From Lentzea sp. NBRC 102530 (lineage in GTDB: Bacteria > Actinomycetota > Actinomycetes > Mycobacteriales > Pseudonocardiaceae): a DNA stretch of 64,000 nucleotides. This document shows positions 1 through 9,566 of this stretch, piece after piece. The number at the start of each line of letters is the position of its first letter. The first letter of the stretch is position 1. The stretch covers positions 372,001 through 436,000 of the forward strand of contig NZ_BSTF01000003.1 of assembly GCF_030269365.1 (NCBI RefSeq), in the 5' to 3' direction. Made by a program: the position numbers and the translations under genes. The notes beneath the pieces were generated by a model. It was not told the DNA's origin. It was given only the letters and a program-made list of their open reading frames with translations, and searched no databases.

Positions 1-236
<236 letters not shown>

Positions 237-398
237 CTACCGGGGCACCCCGACAGAACGGGGTCAAGGACACCTTTGATTCGGTCACAGAGCGCCTCAA
301 GCGGCGCCGGACGGGTCAGGACGGCTGAAACGGGGGTTTAAATCCGCAGGTGAACGCTCATTGAGCCACAGAACGGCCGCTGAGCGCCTCGCGGGACC

Positions 399-1058
399 TC
401 ACCCGTAGGTGTCACGCGGACCGCGCCCAGGCGCGTGCCTGGGGCCGTGTCGCCAGCTCGGCGCGTCCGGTCCCTTGATCTTGAGCCGTTTGACGACGCC
501 GTGGCCGACGCCCGCGGCGATCCGCTTGAGCAGGTCGCGCTGCAGGAGGCGCAGCTGGGTGGCCCACGCCGTCGACGACGCCTGGACCGTCAGTTCCCCG
601 TCACTGAGCGCGATCGGTTTCGCGTGCTCGGCGACGTCCTCGCCCACTAATTTTGCCCAACGACCGAAGACCTGACCACCCTGGAGTTGCTCGACCCAGC
701 CCCGGTCGGCGGCGATCCTGGACGCGATCCGGCCGAGGGGCTGGGGGTCGCGGTCGTCGGGGCCGGCACCGGACCAGCGACGCCGGCTGCGGTTGACCGG
801 ACGGCCCTTCGACTTGCTCCCGGGCACCCGCCCGCGGGCCTTCGCGCTGGCTTTCGCGGCCTCCAGAGCGGCCCGCGCGAGGTCCGACCCCTTCAGTGGC
901 TCACCCTCAGGTGTGAATGAACCTGTGGACAAGTCCGGATTTGTGACGGAGTTATCCACACCATCCACAGACTTGTCCCCAGATGTGTGGGCGGACACAC
1001 CCGATCGAGCTACATGTGGGGACTTCGAACCCCCAGAGTCAGCCTCTGAGTCAGACAC
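399..1058 (-). CDS. dciA: DciA-type DUF721 protein, probable replicative helicase loader/operator
   Basis: A 219-aa protein with a hydrophilic, low-complexity, Gly/Ser/Lys-rich first half and a DUF721 domain at about residues 105–195 (from [18 protein letters not shown] through the conserved W and the basic [11 protein letters not shown] end). DciA is the bacterial factor that delivers or manages the DnaB helicase where DnaC/DnaI are absent; the M. tuberculosis Rv0004 protein between recF and gyrB belongs to this family. I chose the GTG at 1058 over an in-frame ATG at 1094 because GGGGAGG lies 6–7 nt upstream and the start overlaps the recF stop by 8 bp, implying translational coupling. Nucleotides 924–981 of the disordered half form a cluster of DnaA boxes (separate entry). 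The exact role is inferred from family and context. Confidence 0.85.
   Translation of the reverse strand: MSDSEADSGGSKSPHVARSGVSAHTSGDKSVDGVDNSVTNPDLSTGSFTPEGEPLKGSDLARAALEAAKASAKARGRVPGSKSKGRPVNRSRRRWSGAGPDDRDPQPLGRIASRIAADRGWVEQLQGGQVFGRWAKLVGEDVAEHAKPIALSDGELTVQASSTAWATQLRLLQRDLLKRIAAGVGHGVVKRLKIKGPDAPSWRHGPRHAPGRGPRDTYG
924..981. promoter_or_regulatory. DnaA-box cluster inside the dciA coding region
   Basis: Two perfect boxes lie within 37 bp: TGTGGACAA at 924–932 (reverse of TTGTCCACA, the actinobacterial consensus) and TTATCCACA at 952–960 (E. coli consensus). They are followed by CCATCCACA at 961–969 and the weaker TTGTCCCCA at 973–981. The codons used encode the poorly conserved hydrophilic part of DciA, so protein constraint does not obviously explain them. 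Box identity is seen directly; binding by DnaA is inferred. Confidence 0.6.
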
Positions 1059-2157
1059 GTCGCACCTCCCCGCCGTGCACCTCGAACCGGGCACCGTTCA
1101 GCTCGTCCGGAACGTCCTCCGCCACCGCCGCGGTGATCAGCACCTGCTCGGCGGCGGCCGCCACCTTGGCCAGTTGCTGACGCCGGCCGCGGTCGAGTTC
1201 CGCGAACACATCGTCCAGCACAAGCACCGGTTCGATGCCGTCGACACGCATCAGCTCGTACCCCCCGAGCCGCAGCGCGAGCGCGAACGACCATGACTCT
1301 CCGTGACTGGCGTAGCCCTTCGCGGGGAGTTCGCCGAGCGTCAGGTCGAGGTCGTCCCGGTGGGGACCGACGAGACACACGCCGCGTTCGATCTCCTGCT
1401 TGCGCACCCGGTCGAGCTCCGCCAGCAGCAGGTCCTCGATGCTCTCCCTGTCTTCCGGCAGGTCGCCGACGCTCGACCGGTACGAGATGAGCGCCGGACG
1501 CGACTCCGGAGCGACCTCCGCGTACGCCGAGGTCACGTGGTCCGCCATGTCGCGGACCAGCTTCAACCGCGCGGCCAGCAGCTCCGCGCCGTGCTTCGCG
1601 AGGTGCCCGTCCCAGACGTCGAGCGTCGAGAGGTCCGCCGACCGCGAATGCTTCACCGTCTTCAACAACGCGCTGCGCTGCTTGAGGACACGGTCGTAGT
1701 CACTGCGGACACCGGCATAACGCGGCGCGCGCAGCACGAGCATCTCGTCGAGGAACCTGCGCCGGTCGCTCGGATCGCCCCTCACGAGAGAGAGGTCCTC
1801 CGGTGCGAACAGCACCGTGCGAAGAATCCCGAGCACGTCACGCGGACGCGGCACCGGACCCCGGTTGATCCGCGCCCGGTTCGACTTGCCGGCCGTGATC
1901 TCCAGTTCCACGAGCAGCTCGCGGTCCTCGTTGACCACGGCCGCCCGCACCACGGCGCGCTGGGCGCCGTGCCGGATCAGCGGTGCGTCGCTGGACACGC
2001 GGTGCGACCCCAGCGTCGCCACGTACCCGATCGCCTCGACCAGGTTCGTCTTGCCCTGGCCGTTGCGGCCGACGAGCACCGACGCGCCGGGGTCGAGTTC
2101 CAGGTCAGCGAGCTGCCACGACCGGAAGTCGCTGACCTGGAGGTGTCTGACGTGCAA
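1051..2157 (-). CDS. recF: DNA replication/repair protein RecF
   Basis: A 368-aa SMC-like ATPase that with RecO and RecR loads RecA at gapped DNA. The N-terminus [14 protein letters not shown] is typical of RecF. Walker A is GRNGQGKTN at about residues 30–38, a signature-like [13 protein letters not shown] lies near 305, and Walker [13 protein letters not shown] near 320. The frame stays open far upstream, but homology begins at a TTG (2157–2155), 5 nt after the gnd stop. No good Shine-Dalgarno sequence precedes it, so expression probably depends on readthrough from gnd. The length agrees with the usual 360–385 aa. The 3' end overlaps dciA by 8 bp. Confidence 0.95.
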   Translation of the reverse strand: MHVRHLQVSDFRSWQLADLELDPGASVLVGRNGQGKTNLVEAIGYVATLGSHRVSSDAPLIRHGAQRAVVRAAVVNEDRELLVELEITAGKSNRARINRGPVPRPRDVLGILRTVLFAPEDLSLVRGDPSDRRRFLDEMLVLRAPRYAGVRSDYDRVLKQRSALLKTVKHSRSADLSTLDVWDGHLAKHGAELLAARLKLVRDMADHVTSAYAEVAPESRPALISYRSSVGDLPEDRESIEDLLLAELDRVRKQEIERGVCLVGPHRDDLDLTLGELPAKGYASHGESWSFALALRLGGYELMRVDGIEPVLVLDDVFAELDRGRRQQLAKVAAAAEQVLITAAVAEDVPDELNGARFEVHGGEVRRV

Positions 2158-2162
2158 CTTTG

Positions 2163-3077
2163 TCAGCCCTGGGTGCTGCCGCCGCCGGACGACGGCCCGG
2201 CGAGGTGCACCGCGTGGCCACCGAACTGGTTGCGCAGCGCGGCGACGGCGCGCATCGCGGGCGAGTCCTCCTGCCGCGACTGGAACCGCGCGAAGAGCGC
2301 AGCGGAGATCACCGGGAGCGGCACCGCGTTGTTGATGCCCTCCTCGACGGTCCACCGGCCCTCGCCCGAGTCCTCGACGTACCCGCGCAGGTCGTCGAGT
2401 TCCGGGTCGGACTCCAGCGCGCGCACCAGCAGGTCGAGCAGCCACGACCGGACGACGGTTCCCCGCTGCCACGCCGAGATGACCGCGGGCACGTTGTCCA
2501 CGACGTCGGTCTTGTCGAGGAGTTCGAAGCCCTCGGCGTAGGCCTGCATCAGGCCGTACTCGATGCCGTTGTGGACCATCTTCGAGTAGTGGCCGGCGCC
2601 GACCTTGCCCGCGTGCGCGAAGCCTTCCTCGCGCGGACCCTCCGGGCGGAGCGCGTCGAAGATCGGCATTGCCTGCTCGACGTGCTTCGCGTCGCCGCCC
2701 ACCATGAGCGCGTAGCCGTTCTCGAGGCCCCACACGCCACCGGACACACCGCAGTCGGCGTAGCCGATCCCCTTCTCCGCCAACAGGTCCGCGTGGATCC
2801 GGTCGTCGGTGAACTTGGAGTTGCCGCCGTCGACGACGAGGTCGCCCTCTTCGAGCAGCTCGGACAACTCCTTCACCGTGTTACGGGTGATGTCGCCGGC
2901 CGGCACCATGACCCACACGACGCGCGGCGCCTGGAGCTTGGACACCATGTCCGCCAACGACTCCGAGTCGCTGACCTCGGGGTTGCGGTCGTAGCCGATC
3001 ACCTCGTGACCGGCCCGGCGCACCCGCTCGCGCATGTTGAAACCCATCTTGCCGAGGCCGACGAGTCCGAGCTGCAC
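2163..3077 (-). CDS. gnd: 6-phosphogluconate dehydrogenase, decarboxylating (short form)
   Basis: A 304-aa enzyme oxidising 6-phosphogluconate to ribulose 5-phosphate and CO2 in the pentose phosphate pathway. The Rossmann motif [10 protein letters not shown] is at the very N-terminus, the substrate-binding [11 protein letters not shown] lies mid-N-domain, and [13 protein letters not shown] and [17 protein letters not shown] mark the catalytic region with its Lys. The length fits the short (about 300 aa) 6PGDH class, unlike the 470-aa E. coli form. The start is the GTG at 3077 with GGGGAG about 9 nt upstream; the longer open frame has no homology. A gnd gene between dnaN and recF is normal in actinobacteria. 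Confidence 0.95.
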   Translation of the reverse strand: MQLGLVGLGKMGFNMRERVRRAGHEVIGYDRNPEVSDSESLADMVSKLQAPRVVWVMVPAGDITRNTVKELSELLEEGDLVVDGGNSKFTDDRIHADLLAEKGIGYADCGVSGGVWGLENGYALMVGGDAKHVEQAMPIFDALRPEGPREEGFAHAGKVGAGHYSKMVHNGIEYGLMQAYAEGFELLDKTDVVDNVPAVISAWQRGTVVRSWLLDLLVRALESDPELDDLRGYVEDSGEGRWTVEEGINNAVPLPVISAALFARFQSRQEDSPAMRAVAALRNQFGGHAVHLAGPSSGGGSTQG

Positions 3078-3121
3078 GGTGTTCTCCCCTACTACGTTTC
3101 TGTTCCCCGGTAAGGGTTTTC

Positions 3122-4246
3122 TCAGCCGGGAAGGCGAACGGGCATCAGCAGGTACAGGTAGCCCGGCGCCACGTTCCCATCCTCGTCCACCGGCTTGAGC
3201 AGCGCCGGTCGGCTCGGTGTGGTGAAGGACAAGTGGACTTTCTGCGTGCGGACGGCTCCGAGACCGTCGAGCAGGTAGCCCGGGTTGAACGCGATGGTGA
3301 CCGCTTCGCCGGTGTACTCGACCGGGAGTTCTTCCTCGGCGGAGCCTTCGTCGTCGCCACCGGCGGAGAGGCGCAGGCCGCCGTCGACGAACTCGAGGCG
3401 CACCTGCGTGCCGCGCTCGGCGACGAGGGACACGCGCTTGATCGCCTGCTGCAGCGCGTCGATGTCGATGATCGCCGCGGCGCTGTGCTCGGAGGGCAGC
3501 AACTGGCGGTACTTCGGGAAGTCCGCGTCGAGCAGCCGGGTCGTCGTGCGCTTGCCGGAACCGGAGAGGCCGAGCAGTCCGTCGTTGGCCGCGAGCGACA
3601 TCTCGACCTTGCCGCCGGACGAGCCGAGCGTCTTGGCCGCGTCGCCGAGCGTGCGGGCCGGGACGAGGACGGCGACGTCGCCGAGGGTCGCGTCCGGCTC
3701 CCACGGGAACTCGCGCATCGCGAGGCGGAAGCGGTCGGTGGCGACGAGCGTCAGCTTGCCCTCGCCGATCTCGACGCGGACGCCGGTCAGCATCGGCAGC
3801 GTGTCGTCCTTGCCGGCCGCGACGGCGACCTGGCTGACGGCCTCGCCGAAGATCTCGCCGGGGAGCTCACCGATCAACTGCGGCATGGACGGGAGCGCCG
3901 GGTAGTCCTCGACCGGCATCGTCGGGAGGCTGAACCTGGCGCTGCCACAGCTGATCATCATGCGAGCGCCGTCGACCGCGATCTCGACGGGGTGGTTCGG
4001 GAGCGCCTTGGTGATGTCGGCGAGAAGACGCCCGGAGACCAGCGCGCGGCCGCCGTCGGCGATCGTCGCGGGGACACCGACCTGAGCGGAGACCTCGTAG
4101 TCGAACCCGGAGACCGTCAGCGAATCGTCCGACTCCGCGTCGAGCAGCACACCGCCCAGCACGGGAACCGGCGGACGGGACGGAAGGCTGCGAGCGACCC
4201 AGGCGACAGCGTCGGCCAGGCCGTCGCGTTCGACGCGGATCTTCAT
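3122..4246 (-). CDS. dnaN: DNA polymerase III beta subunit (sliding clamp)
   Basis: A 374-aa protein forming the dimeric ring that tethers DNA polymerase III to DNA. The N-terminus [20 protein letters not shown], the internal [10 protein letters not shown] and the C-terminal LLMPVRLPG are canonical beta-clamp sequences, and the length is standard for the three-repeat clamp. It starts with ATG at 4246 and its upstream region is oriC. It reads away from the origin on the same strand as dnaA and is probably transcribed with gnd, recF and dciA; the 44-bp gap to gnd shows no terminator. Confidence 0.98.
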   Translation of the reverse strand: MKIRVERDGLADAVAWVARSLPSRPPVPVLGGVLLDAESDDSLTVSGFDYEVSAQVGVPATIADGGRALVSGRLLADITKALPNHPVEIAVDGARMMISCGSARFSLPTMPVEDYPALPSMPQLIGELPGEIFGEAVSQVAVAAGKDDTLPMLTGVRVEIGEGKLTLVATDRFRLAMREFPWEPDATLGDVAVLVPARTLGDAAKTLGSSGGKVEMSLAANDGLLGLSGSGKRTTTRLLDADFPKYRQLLPSEHSAAAIIDIDALQQAIKRVSLVAERGTQVRLEFVDGGLRLSAGGDDEGSAEEELPVEYTGEAVTIAFNPGYLLDGLGAVRTQKVHLSFTTPSRPALLKPVDEDGNVAPGYLYLLMPVRLPG

Positions 4247-4471
4247 GAGGCGTCCTTTCCTCGACAGTCGACAAGCCCAACCACGACAACGTGCCAGTGG
4301 GGGTTAGGGAGCCTCGTCCCTCGGCAACCCGAGGTGCGGAGCAACCACGTTAGAGCGTCCTGGCCCTTCCCGTCACTTCGGGGTTCGGCCACCGATCCCC
4401 GGGAACCATCCACGCTGTTTTGCTTTTGAAGATCTTCCTTGAAGAGATCCAACAGCAGTAACAGTAAGGGC

Positions 4472-4721
4472 TGTGGATTGTGGGGACAGGTGTTAAACGC
4501 GCAGGTCAAGGTGTCACCCACCATGTGGACTAAGGGGGGATGGCACCCGGGGACAGATCGGCGCACCCGGGGACAGCCAGTTGTGCACAGCTCTCGATCC
4601 ACAGATCGTCCACAGTTGTCCCCGGGTGCGTCCCCGGGTGCGGGCCAGTTGTACCCGGGTGTTCAACAGGCTTCTGTGGCCAGATCGTGGCCGGGGCCAC
4701 AGACTTTTCCAGTTGTCCCCA
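4472..4721. promoter_or_regulatory. Degenerate DnaA boxes of oriC
   Basis: Visible candidates are TGTGGATTG (4472–4480), TGTGGACTA (4524–4532, reverse of TAGTCCACA), TTGTGCACA (4581–4589), CGATCCACA (4595–4603), TCGTCCACA (4606–4614) and TTGTCCCCA (4713–4721). TAGTCCACA, TTGTGCACA and TCGTCCACA differ by one base from the actinobacterial consensus TTGTCCACA. The three boxes at 4581–4614 are closely packed and run straight into an 11-bp CCCGGG repeat at 4618. Identification is by eye; affinity and occupancy are unknown. Confidence 0.65.
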
Positions 4722-5087
4722 CCCCTTCGAGTGCAGGGGGTGAACAGAAACCTTCGTCGCGCGGCCGATCCGGGCTCGTTCACCCGGGTCCGTGCGGCGC
4801 TCGTGGTGGTGGTTGGGCACGCACGTACTGATGCAGTCCCATAGGTACGGCCAAGTCGTGCCCAGGTGGTGGCCGGTCGGATCGCGATCACGTCCCCGGG
4901 TGCTCGCCGTCGGGCCGCGCCACCGTCCCCGGGTGGCGGTCAGCGGGTCGTGCCGTCGTCCGAGGGGCGGCGGCACGACGGCCGCGGGTGGGGGTTGCCG
5001 GCGACGGCGGCGTCCCCGGGTGTTCGGCGGCGCGGCGCCCGGTCGCCTCCCGCCGGGTCGGCCGGCACCGTTCGCCGTCCCCGGGTG
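4544..5087. repeat. oriC array of the 11-bp repeat GTCCCCGGGTG
   Basis: Eight exact copies occur in 544 bp. Two are inverted (CACCCGGGGAC at 4544–4554 and 4564–4574, 20 bp apart) and six are direct (4618–4628, 4630–4640, 4892–4902, 4925–4935, 5012–5022, 5077–5087). Variants sharing the CCCGGG core lie at 4651–4661 (GTACCCGGGTG), 4781–4790 (CACCCGGGTC) and 5132–5141 (TACCCGGGTG). The first direct copy reads TTGTCCCCGGGTG, so the motif may be a diverged DnaA box extended by GGGTG or the site of a different origin protein. The copies are seen directly; function is not known to me. Confidence 0.9.
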
Positions 5088-5143
5088 CGGACGAAAAAGG
5101 GGCCCTCCGCGGCGGAGGACCCCTTCGTGGCTACCCGGGTGGA

Positions 5144-6766
5144 TCAGGGAGCGTGGCGAGCGCGCTGCTTGATCCGCGACGTCAGTTCCTGGACCTGGTC
5201 GTAGATCCGGCGGCGCTCCGCCATCTCCTTGCGGATCTTCTTGTCCGCGTGCATGACGGTCGTGTGGTCTCGGCCGCCGAACGTCTGGCCGATCTTCGGC
5301 AGCGACAGGTCCGTCAGCTCGCGGCACAGGTACATGGAGATCTGCCGCGCCTGCGCGAGCGCCTTCGTCTTGCCGGGCCCGCACAGGTCGTCGATCGAGA
5401 CGCCGAAGAACTCGGCGGTGACCGCCATGATCGTCGGGGCGGTGATCTCCGGCGCGTGCGAGTCGGGGATCAGGTCCCGCAGCACGATCTCGGCGAGCTG
5501 GATGTCGACCGGCTGGCGGTTGAGCGACGCGAACGCCGTGACGCGGATGAGCGCGCCCTCGAGCTCGCGGATGTTCCGCTCTATGCGCGAGGCGATGAAC
5601 TCCAGCACGTCGGCCGGAGCGGCGAGCCGGTCCTGGGCCGCCTTCTTGCGCAGGATCGCGATCCGCGTCTCCAGTTCGGGTGGCTGGATGTCCGTGATCA
5701 GACCCCACTCGAACCGCGTGCGCAGGCGGTCTTCCAGCGTCTCCAGCCGCTTGGGCGGCCGGTCGCTCGACACCACGATCTGCTTGTTCGTGTTGTGGAG
5801 CGTGTTGAAGGTGTGGAAGAACTCCTCCTGCGTGCCTTCCTTGCCCTCCAGGAACTGGATGTCGTCGACGAGCAGCACGTCGATGTCCCGGTAGCGGCGC
5901 TGGAAGGCGACCTTGCGGTCGTCGCGCAGCGAGTTGATGAAGTCGTTCGTGAACTCCTCGGTCGACACGTACCGCACGCGCATGCCGGGGAACAGGCGCT
6001 GGGCGTAGTGCCCGACGGCGTGCAGCAGGTGCGTCTTGCCGAGGCCGCTCTCACCCCAGATGAAGAGCGGGTTGTACGCGCGGGCCGGTGCCTCGGCCAC
6101 CGCGACGGCCGCGGCGTGCGCGAACCGGTTCGAGGCGCCGATGACGAACGTGTCGAAGTTGTACTTCTCGTTCAGGCGCGTCTGCGACGGCGACGGGTTC
6201 GCGGGCCGCGTGTACGGCAGGTTCGCGTTCGGCGTCACGGCGGCCGCCGTGTTGGCGGTGTTGAACGTGGGCCAGATCTCGGAGACGGCGGCGAGCGCGT
6301 CGCCGGCCTCGTCCACCTCTTCTTCAGCGCCGTCCGCGGTCGTCGACCCCGGCTCGTCCGTGATCACGGGGCCGGGCGTGTCGCCGTTGGGGACGATCGG
6401 AACGGGCGGGATGACCTGCGGCGCGACCGGCGAGATGACCTGCTGCTGGATCGCCTGCATGGAGATCGGCGTGGTGGGCGGGCTGACGGGCGGCGCCGGC
6501 GGTTCCGGGGAGTCGACCTTCACCGCGAGCGAGACGGACCGGCCGAGCCGGCGGGACAGCGCGTCGGTGATCGGGTCGCGCAGCGCGCGTTCGATCGCTT
6601 CCTTCGCGAAGTCGCTCGGAGCAGCGAGCAGTGCCGTTCCATCCAGCAAACCGATCGGACGGGTGACCCTCATCCACGCGCGTTGCTGAGGGGACAGGTG
6701 GCTGGTCGCCAACTCCTGCACCACCTCGGCCCACACGAGACCAAGATCGACCTGCTGGTTCGACAC
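5144..6766 (-). CDS. dnaA: Chromosomal replication initiator protein DnaA
   Basis: A 540-aa AAA+ initiator that binds DnaA boxes, melts oriC and recruits DnaB. Domain I is at the N-terminus ([20 protein letters not shown]). A long Pro/Thr-rich linker (domain II) follows, as is usual in actinobacteria. Walker [11 protein letters not shown] is near residue 239 and Walker [11 protein letters not shown] near 295. The domain IV signature [16 protein letters not shown] lies near the C-terminus and reads the box. The GTG at 6766 was chosen because homology starts there and GGGGAGGGGAG lies just upstream; the frame is open further but without homology. The promoter region carries DnaA boxes, suggesting autoregulation. 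Confidence 0.98.
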   Translation of the reverse strand: MSNQQVDLGLVWAEVVQELATSHLSPQQRAWMRVTRPIGLLDGTALLAAPSDFAKEAIERALRDPITDALSRRLGRSVSLAVKVDSPEPPAPPVSPPTTPISMQAIQQQVISPVAPQVIPPVPIVPNGDTPGPVITDEPGSTTADGAEEEVDEAGDALAAVSEIWPTFNTANTAAAVTPNANLPYTRPANPSPSQTRLNEKYNFDTFVIGASNRFAHAAAVAVAEAPARAYNPLFIWGESGLGKTHLLHAVGHYAQRLFPGMRVRYVSTEEFTNDFINSLRDDRKVAFQRRYRDIDVLLVDDIQFLEGKEGTQEEFFHTFNTLHNTNKQIVVSSDRPPKRLETLEDRLRTRFEWGLITDIQPPELETRIAILRKKAAQDRLAAPADVLEFIASRIERNIRELEGALIRVTAFASLNRQPVDIQLAEIVLRDLIPDSHAPEITAPTIMAVTAEFFGVSIDDLCGPGKTKALAQARQISMYLCRELTDLSLPKIGQTFGGRDHTTVMHADKKIRKEMAERRRIYDQVQELTSRIKQRARHAP

Positions 6767-6800
6767 CTCCGCGCTCCCCTCCCCTCCGCCGGAGCCCAAG

Positions 6801-6860
6801 ACTCCACATGTGGACACGGAGAATAGAGGTATCCACAGAGTTATCCACAACTGTGCACTA
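6801..6860. promoter_or_regulatory. dnaA upstream region with DnaA boxes
   Basis: GTATCCACA (6829–6837) and a perfect TTATCCACA (6841–6849) are followed by TGTGCACTA (6852–6860, reverse of TAGTGCACA). A palindrome TCCACATGTGGA (6803–6814) contributes two more half-boxes. A minus-strand -10-like TATTCT is at 6825–6820, with TTGTGG at 6850–6845 upstream (19-nt spacer, longer than ideal). The boxes would overlap this promoter, as expected for the autorepression known for dnaA. The whole dnaA–rpmH gap (6767–7113) holds this region and the rpmH promoter, with no other gene. Confidence 0.6.
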
Positions 6861-6977
6861 AAAGGTGCGTTGTGTTGCCGGTGCGATGGCGGCTCCCACG
6901 CCGGCCCGGCACGCGCGAGGGGAGAACGGTAACAAGGCCCGGGACGCCTCACAAGACGTGGGCTGGGGCACCCCGAT

Positions 6978-7007
6978 TTGGTCGTGGCACCCGGGCGTGC
7001 GTACCCT
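6978..7007 (+). promoter_or_regulatory. Candidate promoter of the rpmH operon
   Basis: TTGGTC (6978–6983) and TACCCT (7002–7007) are spaced by 18 nt, about 107 bp upstream of the rpmH start. A housekeeping-type promoter is expected in this divergent dnaA/rpmH interval. Identified by eye only. Confidence 0.4.
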
Positions 7008-7113
7008 CAAAGGAGTCTCCCGCTTGCGACGGGCGCCTTTCGCGCGCCTACGTCCACTGCCGTCGGGGACAACCACAAGGCTTTGTCAGCAGTGAAGCAC
7101 CGGGAGACCGACC

Positions 7114-7257
7114 GTGAGCAAGGGTAAGCGCACCTTCCAGCCCAACAACCGCCGCCGCGCGAAGACGCACGGCTTCCGGCTGCGCATGCGGACCCGCGCC
7201 GGCCGCGCCATTCTGGCCGCGCGCCGCAGCAAGGGCCGTGCCACGCTGTCCGCCTGA
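7114..7257 (+). CDS. rpmH: 50S ribosomal protein L34
   Basis: A 47-aa very basic protein translated from [23 protein letters not shown], then [20 protein letters not shown] and a short tail ending LSA. This is the L34 sequence, a small rRNA-binding protein of the large subunit. GGGAG lies about 8 nt upstream. It is the first gene of the rpmH–rnpA–yidD–yidC–khpB run, diverging from dnaA exactly as in most bacteria. Small size and arginine richness make it easy to miss by length-filtered calling. Confidence 0.97.
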   Translation: MSKGKRTFQPNNRRRAKTHGFRLRMRTRAGRAILAARRSKGRATLSA

Positions 7258-7283
7258 CAGCGGCTGGTAAGCGCAGCGTCGTC

Positions 7284-7625
7284 GTGCTCCCACCGGCCGC
7301 CCGGCTCACCCGCAGCCAGGACTTCGGCCTGGTGGTCCGCCGAGGCCGCCGCGCCGGACGACCCCGGTTGGTCGTCCACGTCTTGAAGCCCGACGTGCCC
7401 ACCTTGGATTCGTCCAAGGTGGGCTTCGTCGTGAGCAAGGCAGTTGGCAACTCGGTGGTCCGCCACCGCGTGTACCGCCGCCTGCGCCACGTCGTGCGCC
7501 CCTCGCTGGCAGAGATGCCGCCGGGAACTCTCGTCGTGGTGCGCGCGTTGGCACCAGCAGCCGATGCGACGAGCTCGGAGCTCGCCGCTGACTTCTCTTC
7601 CGCTCTGCGCAAGGTGCTGCGATGA
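7284..7625 (+). CDS. rnpA: Ribonuclease P protein component
   Basis: A 113-aa basic protein assisting the RNase P RNA in 5' maturation of tRNA. It shows the N-terminal [17 protein letters not shown], the central [20 protein letters not shown] (the RNR-type motif that binds RNA) and an LRHVVR helix. It starts with GTG 26 nt after rpmH, and its stop overlaps the yidD start (ATGA), indicating coupled translation. Confidence 0.97.
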   Translation: MLPPAARLTRSQDFGLVVRRGRRAGRPRLVVHVLKPDVPTLDSSKVGFVVSKAVGNSVVRHRVYRRLRHVVRPSLAEMPPGTLVVVRALAPAADATSSELAADFSSALRKVLR

Positions 7626-7879
7626 CCACGTTGCCCGCGAAGGTCGCGCTGCTGCCGGTGCACTTCTACCGGAAGTTCATCTCGCCGCTGCTGCCACCGA
7701 CCTGTCGCTTCTACCCGAGCTGCAGCGCGTACGCGGTGGAGGCGTTGACCGTCCACGGTGCGCTGCGAGGAACCTGGCTGACCATCCGCCGGTTGCTGCG
7801 CTGCGGACCCTGGCACCCTGGAGGCCTGGACCCCGTTCCGCCGAGGCGGCAGGTCCCCGACGTATCCACCGAGGAGTAG
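7622..7879 (+). CDS. yidD: Membrane protein insertion efficiency factor YidD
   Basis: An 85-aa protein with the family signature [20 protein letters not shown] followed by SAYAVEAL and the C-terminal [14 protein letters not shown]. YidD is a small amphipathic, membrane-associated protein that helps insertion through SecYEG/YidC. The ATG overlaps the rnpA stop by 4 bp, and the YidC insertase gene follows 5 bp later. The conserved cysteines CRFYPSC and RCG are present. Confidence 0.95.
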   Translation: MTTLPAKVALLPVHFYRKFISPLLPPTCRFYPSCSAYAVEALTVHGALRGTWLTIRRLLRCGPWHPGGLDPVPPRRQVPDVSTEE

Positions 7880-7884
7880 CTCCC

Positions 7885-8928
7885 GTGCTCAACTTCATCT
7901 ACTACCCGGTGTCCTTCATCTTGTGGTGTTGGCACTGGGTGTTCGGCAAGGTCTTCGGTGAAGCGAGCGGGTTCGCCTGGGCGCTGGCCGTGATCTTCCT
8001 GGTCTTCACCCTCCGCGCCATCCTCTTCAAGCCGTTCGTCGGCCAGGTGCGCTCCATGCGGCGGATGCAGGAGTTCGCCCCGGAGATGCAGAAGATCAAG
8101 AAGAAGTACCCGAACGACCGCCAGCGCCAGGCTCAGGAGATGCAGAAGCTGCAGTCCGAGCACGGCGTCAACCCGCTCGGCGGCTGCCTGCCGATGCTGG
8201 TGCAGATCCCGGTGTTCATCGGTCTGTTCCACGTGCTGCGCTCGTTCAAGCCCGGCTGGGGCGAGGTCTACTTCTTCGACAAGCAGGGCGTCGACTCGTT
8301 CGTCAACGCCAAGCTCTTCGGCACGAACCTCTCGACGTTCATCACGATGCCGTCCGACCAGCTCGCGCAGTTCGGCACGGAGCGCCTGAACGTCATCCTG
8401 CTGTCGGTGCCGCTGATGATCGTGGCGTCCATCGCGACCCACTTCACGGCCCGCCACTCGGTGGCCCGCCAGAACCAGGCCGCGCTGGACAACCCCCAGA
8501 CCGCCATCATGAACAAGCTGACGCTCTGGATCTTCCCCCTTGGCGTCCTCGCCGGCGGTTTCTTCTTCCCCGTCGCCATCCTCCTCTACTGGCTGTCCAA
8601 CAACGCGTGGACGCTCGGCCAGCAGCACTTCGTCTACAAGCGCATCGACGCCGAGGAAGAGGAGAAGAAGGCCACGGTCGTCGAAACCCGCCAGGCCCTC
8701 GCCCCCAAGCCGGGCGCCAAGCCCGTCAACCCGAAGAAGCCCGCCCCCGGCGCCAAGCCGGCCAACGGTGCCAAGCGCATGCCGACCGCGGGCCCGAGCG
8801 GCCCCTCGAAGTCCGCTGCCGCGTCCTCTTCGGACTCCCCCGCCGCCACCAACGGCAACACCGAGATTCCCGGCCTGACCCCAGGCCGATCCACCAGCAA
8901 GAAGCCGGGCAGCAAGAAGCGCCGCTGA
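7885..8928 (+). CDS. yidC: Membrane protein insertase YidC
   Basis: A 347-aa integral membrane protein of the YidC/Oxa1 family that inserts and folds inner-membrane proteins. The start is GTG at 7885 (VLNFIYYPVSFILWCWHWVF). The cytosolic loop RSMRRMQEFAPEMQKIKKKY and the central hydrophobic GCLPMLVQIPVFIGLFHVLR are typical, with about five membrane segments and a long Lys/Ala/Pro-rich C-terminal tail (GAKPVNPKKPAPGAK, ending KKPGSKKRR), a ribosome-contacting feature of Gram-positive forms. It follows yidD by 5 bp; khpB follows by 30 bp. Confidence 0.97.
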   Translation: MLNFIYYPVSFILWCWHWVFGKVFGEASGFAWALAVIFLVFTLRAILFKPFVGQVRSMRRMQEFAPEMQKIKKKYPNDRQRQAQEMQKLQSEHGVNPLGGCLPMLVQIPVFIGLFHVLRSFKPGWGEVYFFDKQGVDSFVNAKLFGTNLSTFITMPSDQLAQFGTERLNVILLSVPLMIVASIATHFTARHSVARQNQAALDNPQTAIMNKLTLWIFPLGVLAGGFFFPVAILLYWLSNNAWTLGQQHFVYKRIDAEEEEKKATVVETRQALAPKPGAKPVNPKKPAPGAKPANGAKRMPTAGPSGPSKSAAASSSDSPAATNGNTEIPGLTPGRSTSKKPGSKKRR

Positions 8929-8958
8929 TTTCGGGCGCAGCCCCGGAGAGGAGACATC

Positions 8959-9516
8959 GTGTCGGAGACCTTGCAGGCGACCGACGACGTCGAGGCGTCG
9001 TCCGAGGCCTCAGCCGAGGCCACGGCAGAACCGCAGTCGCAGAGCAAGACCGAAGACCTGCTCGTCCAGGAAGGCGACATCGCAGGCGACTACCTCGAGC
9101 GCCTGCTGGACCTGCTCGACTACGACGGCGACATCGACCTGGACGTCGAGAGCGGCCGCGCCATCGTCAGCATCGACGGCGGCGAGGACCTGGCCAAGCT
9201 GGTGGGCCCCCGAGGCAACGTCCTCGAATCACTCCAGGAACTCACCCGCCTGGCAGTCCAGCAGGAAACAGGAGTCCGCTCCCGCCTGATGCTGGACATC
9301 GCCCAGTGGCGAGCGGGCCGCCGAGCCGAACTGGCGGAGATGGGCCGCACCACCGCGGAGAAGGTCGCCGCCTCAGGCGAGCGCGCCCGCCTGCACCCGA
9401 TGACCCCCTTCGAGCGCAAGGTGGTCCACGACGCCGTAGCCACGGTGGCGGGCGTGCACAGCGAAAGCGAAGGCGAAGAGCCGCAGCGCCGGGTAATCAT
9501 CTTCCCGAAGCCCTGA
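8959..9516 (+). CDS. khpB: Jag/KhpB family RNA-binding protein (KH and R3H domains)
   Basis: A 185-aa cytosolic RNA-binding protein. An acidic N-terminal tail (residues 1–50) is followed by a KH domain with the GxxG loop LVGPRGNVLESLQELTRLAV at about 75–100, and an R3H domain (MTPFERKVVHDAV) near 150. It lacks the Jag-N domain of Firmicutes Jag. KhpB pairs with KhpA and affects cell-envelope gene expression in other Gram-positives. It starts with GTG at 8959 after GGAGAGGAG. Last gene of the rpmH run, followed at once by a strong terminator. Confidence 0.93.
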   Translation: MSETLQATDDVEASSEASAEATAEPQSQSKTEDLLVQEGDIAGDYLERLLDLLDYDGDIDLDVESGRAIVSIDGGEDLAKLVGPRGNVLESLQELTRLAVQQETGVRSRLMLDIAQWRAGRRAELAEMGRTTAEKVAASGERARLHPMTPFERKVVHDAVATVAGVHSESEGEEPQRRVIIFPKP

Positions 9517-9531
9517 CAGCTCCAGCCGCAC

Positions 9532-9566
9532 AACGGCCCCCGGTTCCTCGGAACCGGGGGCCGTTT
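9532..9566 (+). terminator. Rho-independent terminator after khpB
   Basis: A perfect 16-bp stem (arms 9532–9547 and 9550–9565, GC core CGGCCCCCGGTTCC) with a TC loop, ending in TTT. It closes the rpmH–khpB transcript; the opposite strand could also use it. Confidence 0.85.

Larger units (their letters stand above)
4247..5143. other. oriC: Chromosomal replication origin region (oriC) between dnaN and dnaA
   Basis: An 897-bp stretch without a convincing gene between dnaA and dnaN, the canonical position of oriC. It contains DnaA-box-like sequences concentrated at 4472–4630, an AT-richer stretch at about 4417–4470 that is the best candidate unwinding element, and an array of an 11-bp CCCGGG-cored repeat spread over 4544–5087. 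Near-consensus boxes are scarcer than in the well-known Streptomyces oriC, which has about twenty. The open frames here are GC-rich shadows without homology. The identification rests on context and repeats. Confidence 0.9.

Noticed and set aside
3122..4246. TTGTCCACG-like matches in gnd and dnaN as DnaA boxes
   Set aside because: Single mismatched copies without clustering, expected by chance in this composition.
4544..5087. oriC repeats as a CRISPR array
   Set aside because: The repeat is only 11 bp, spacing is irregular and orientation mixed; no cas genes are present.
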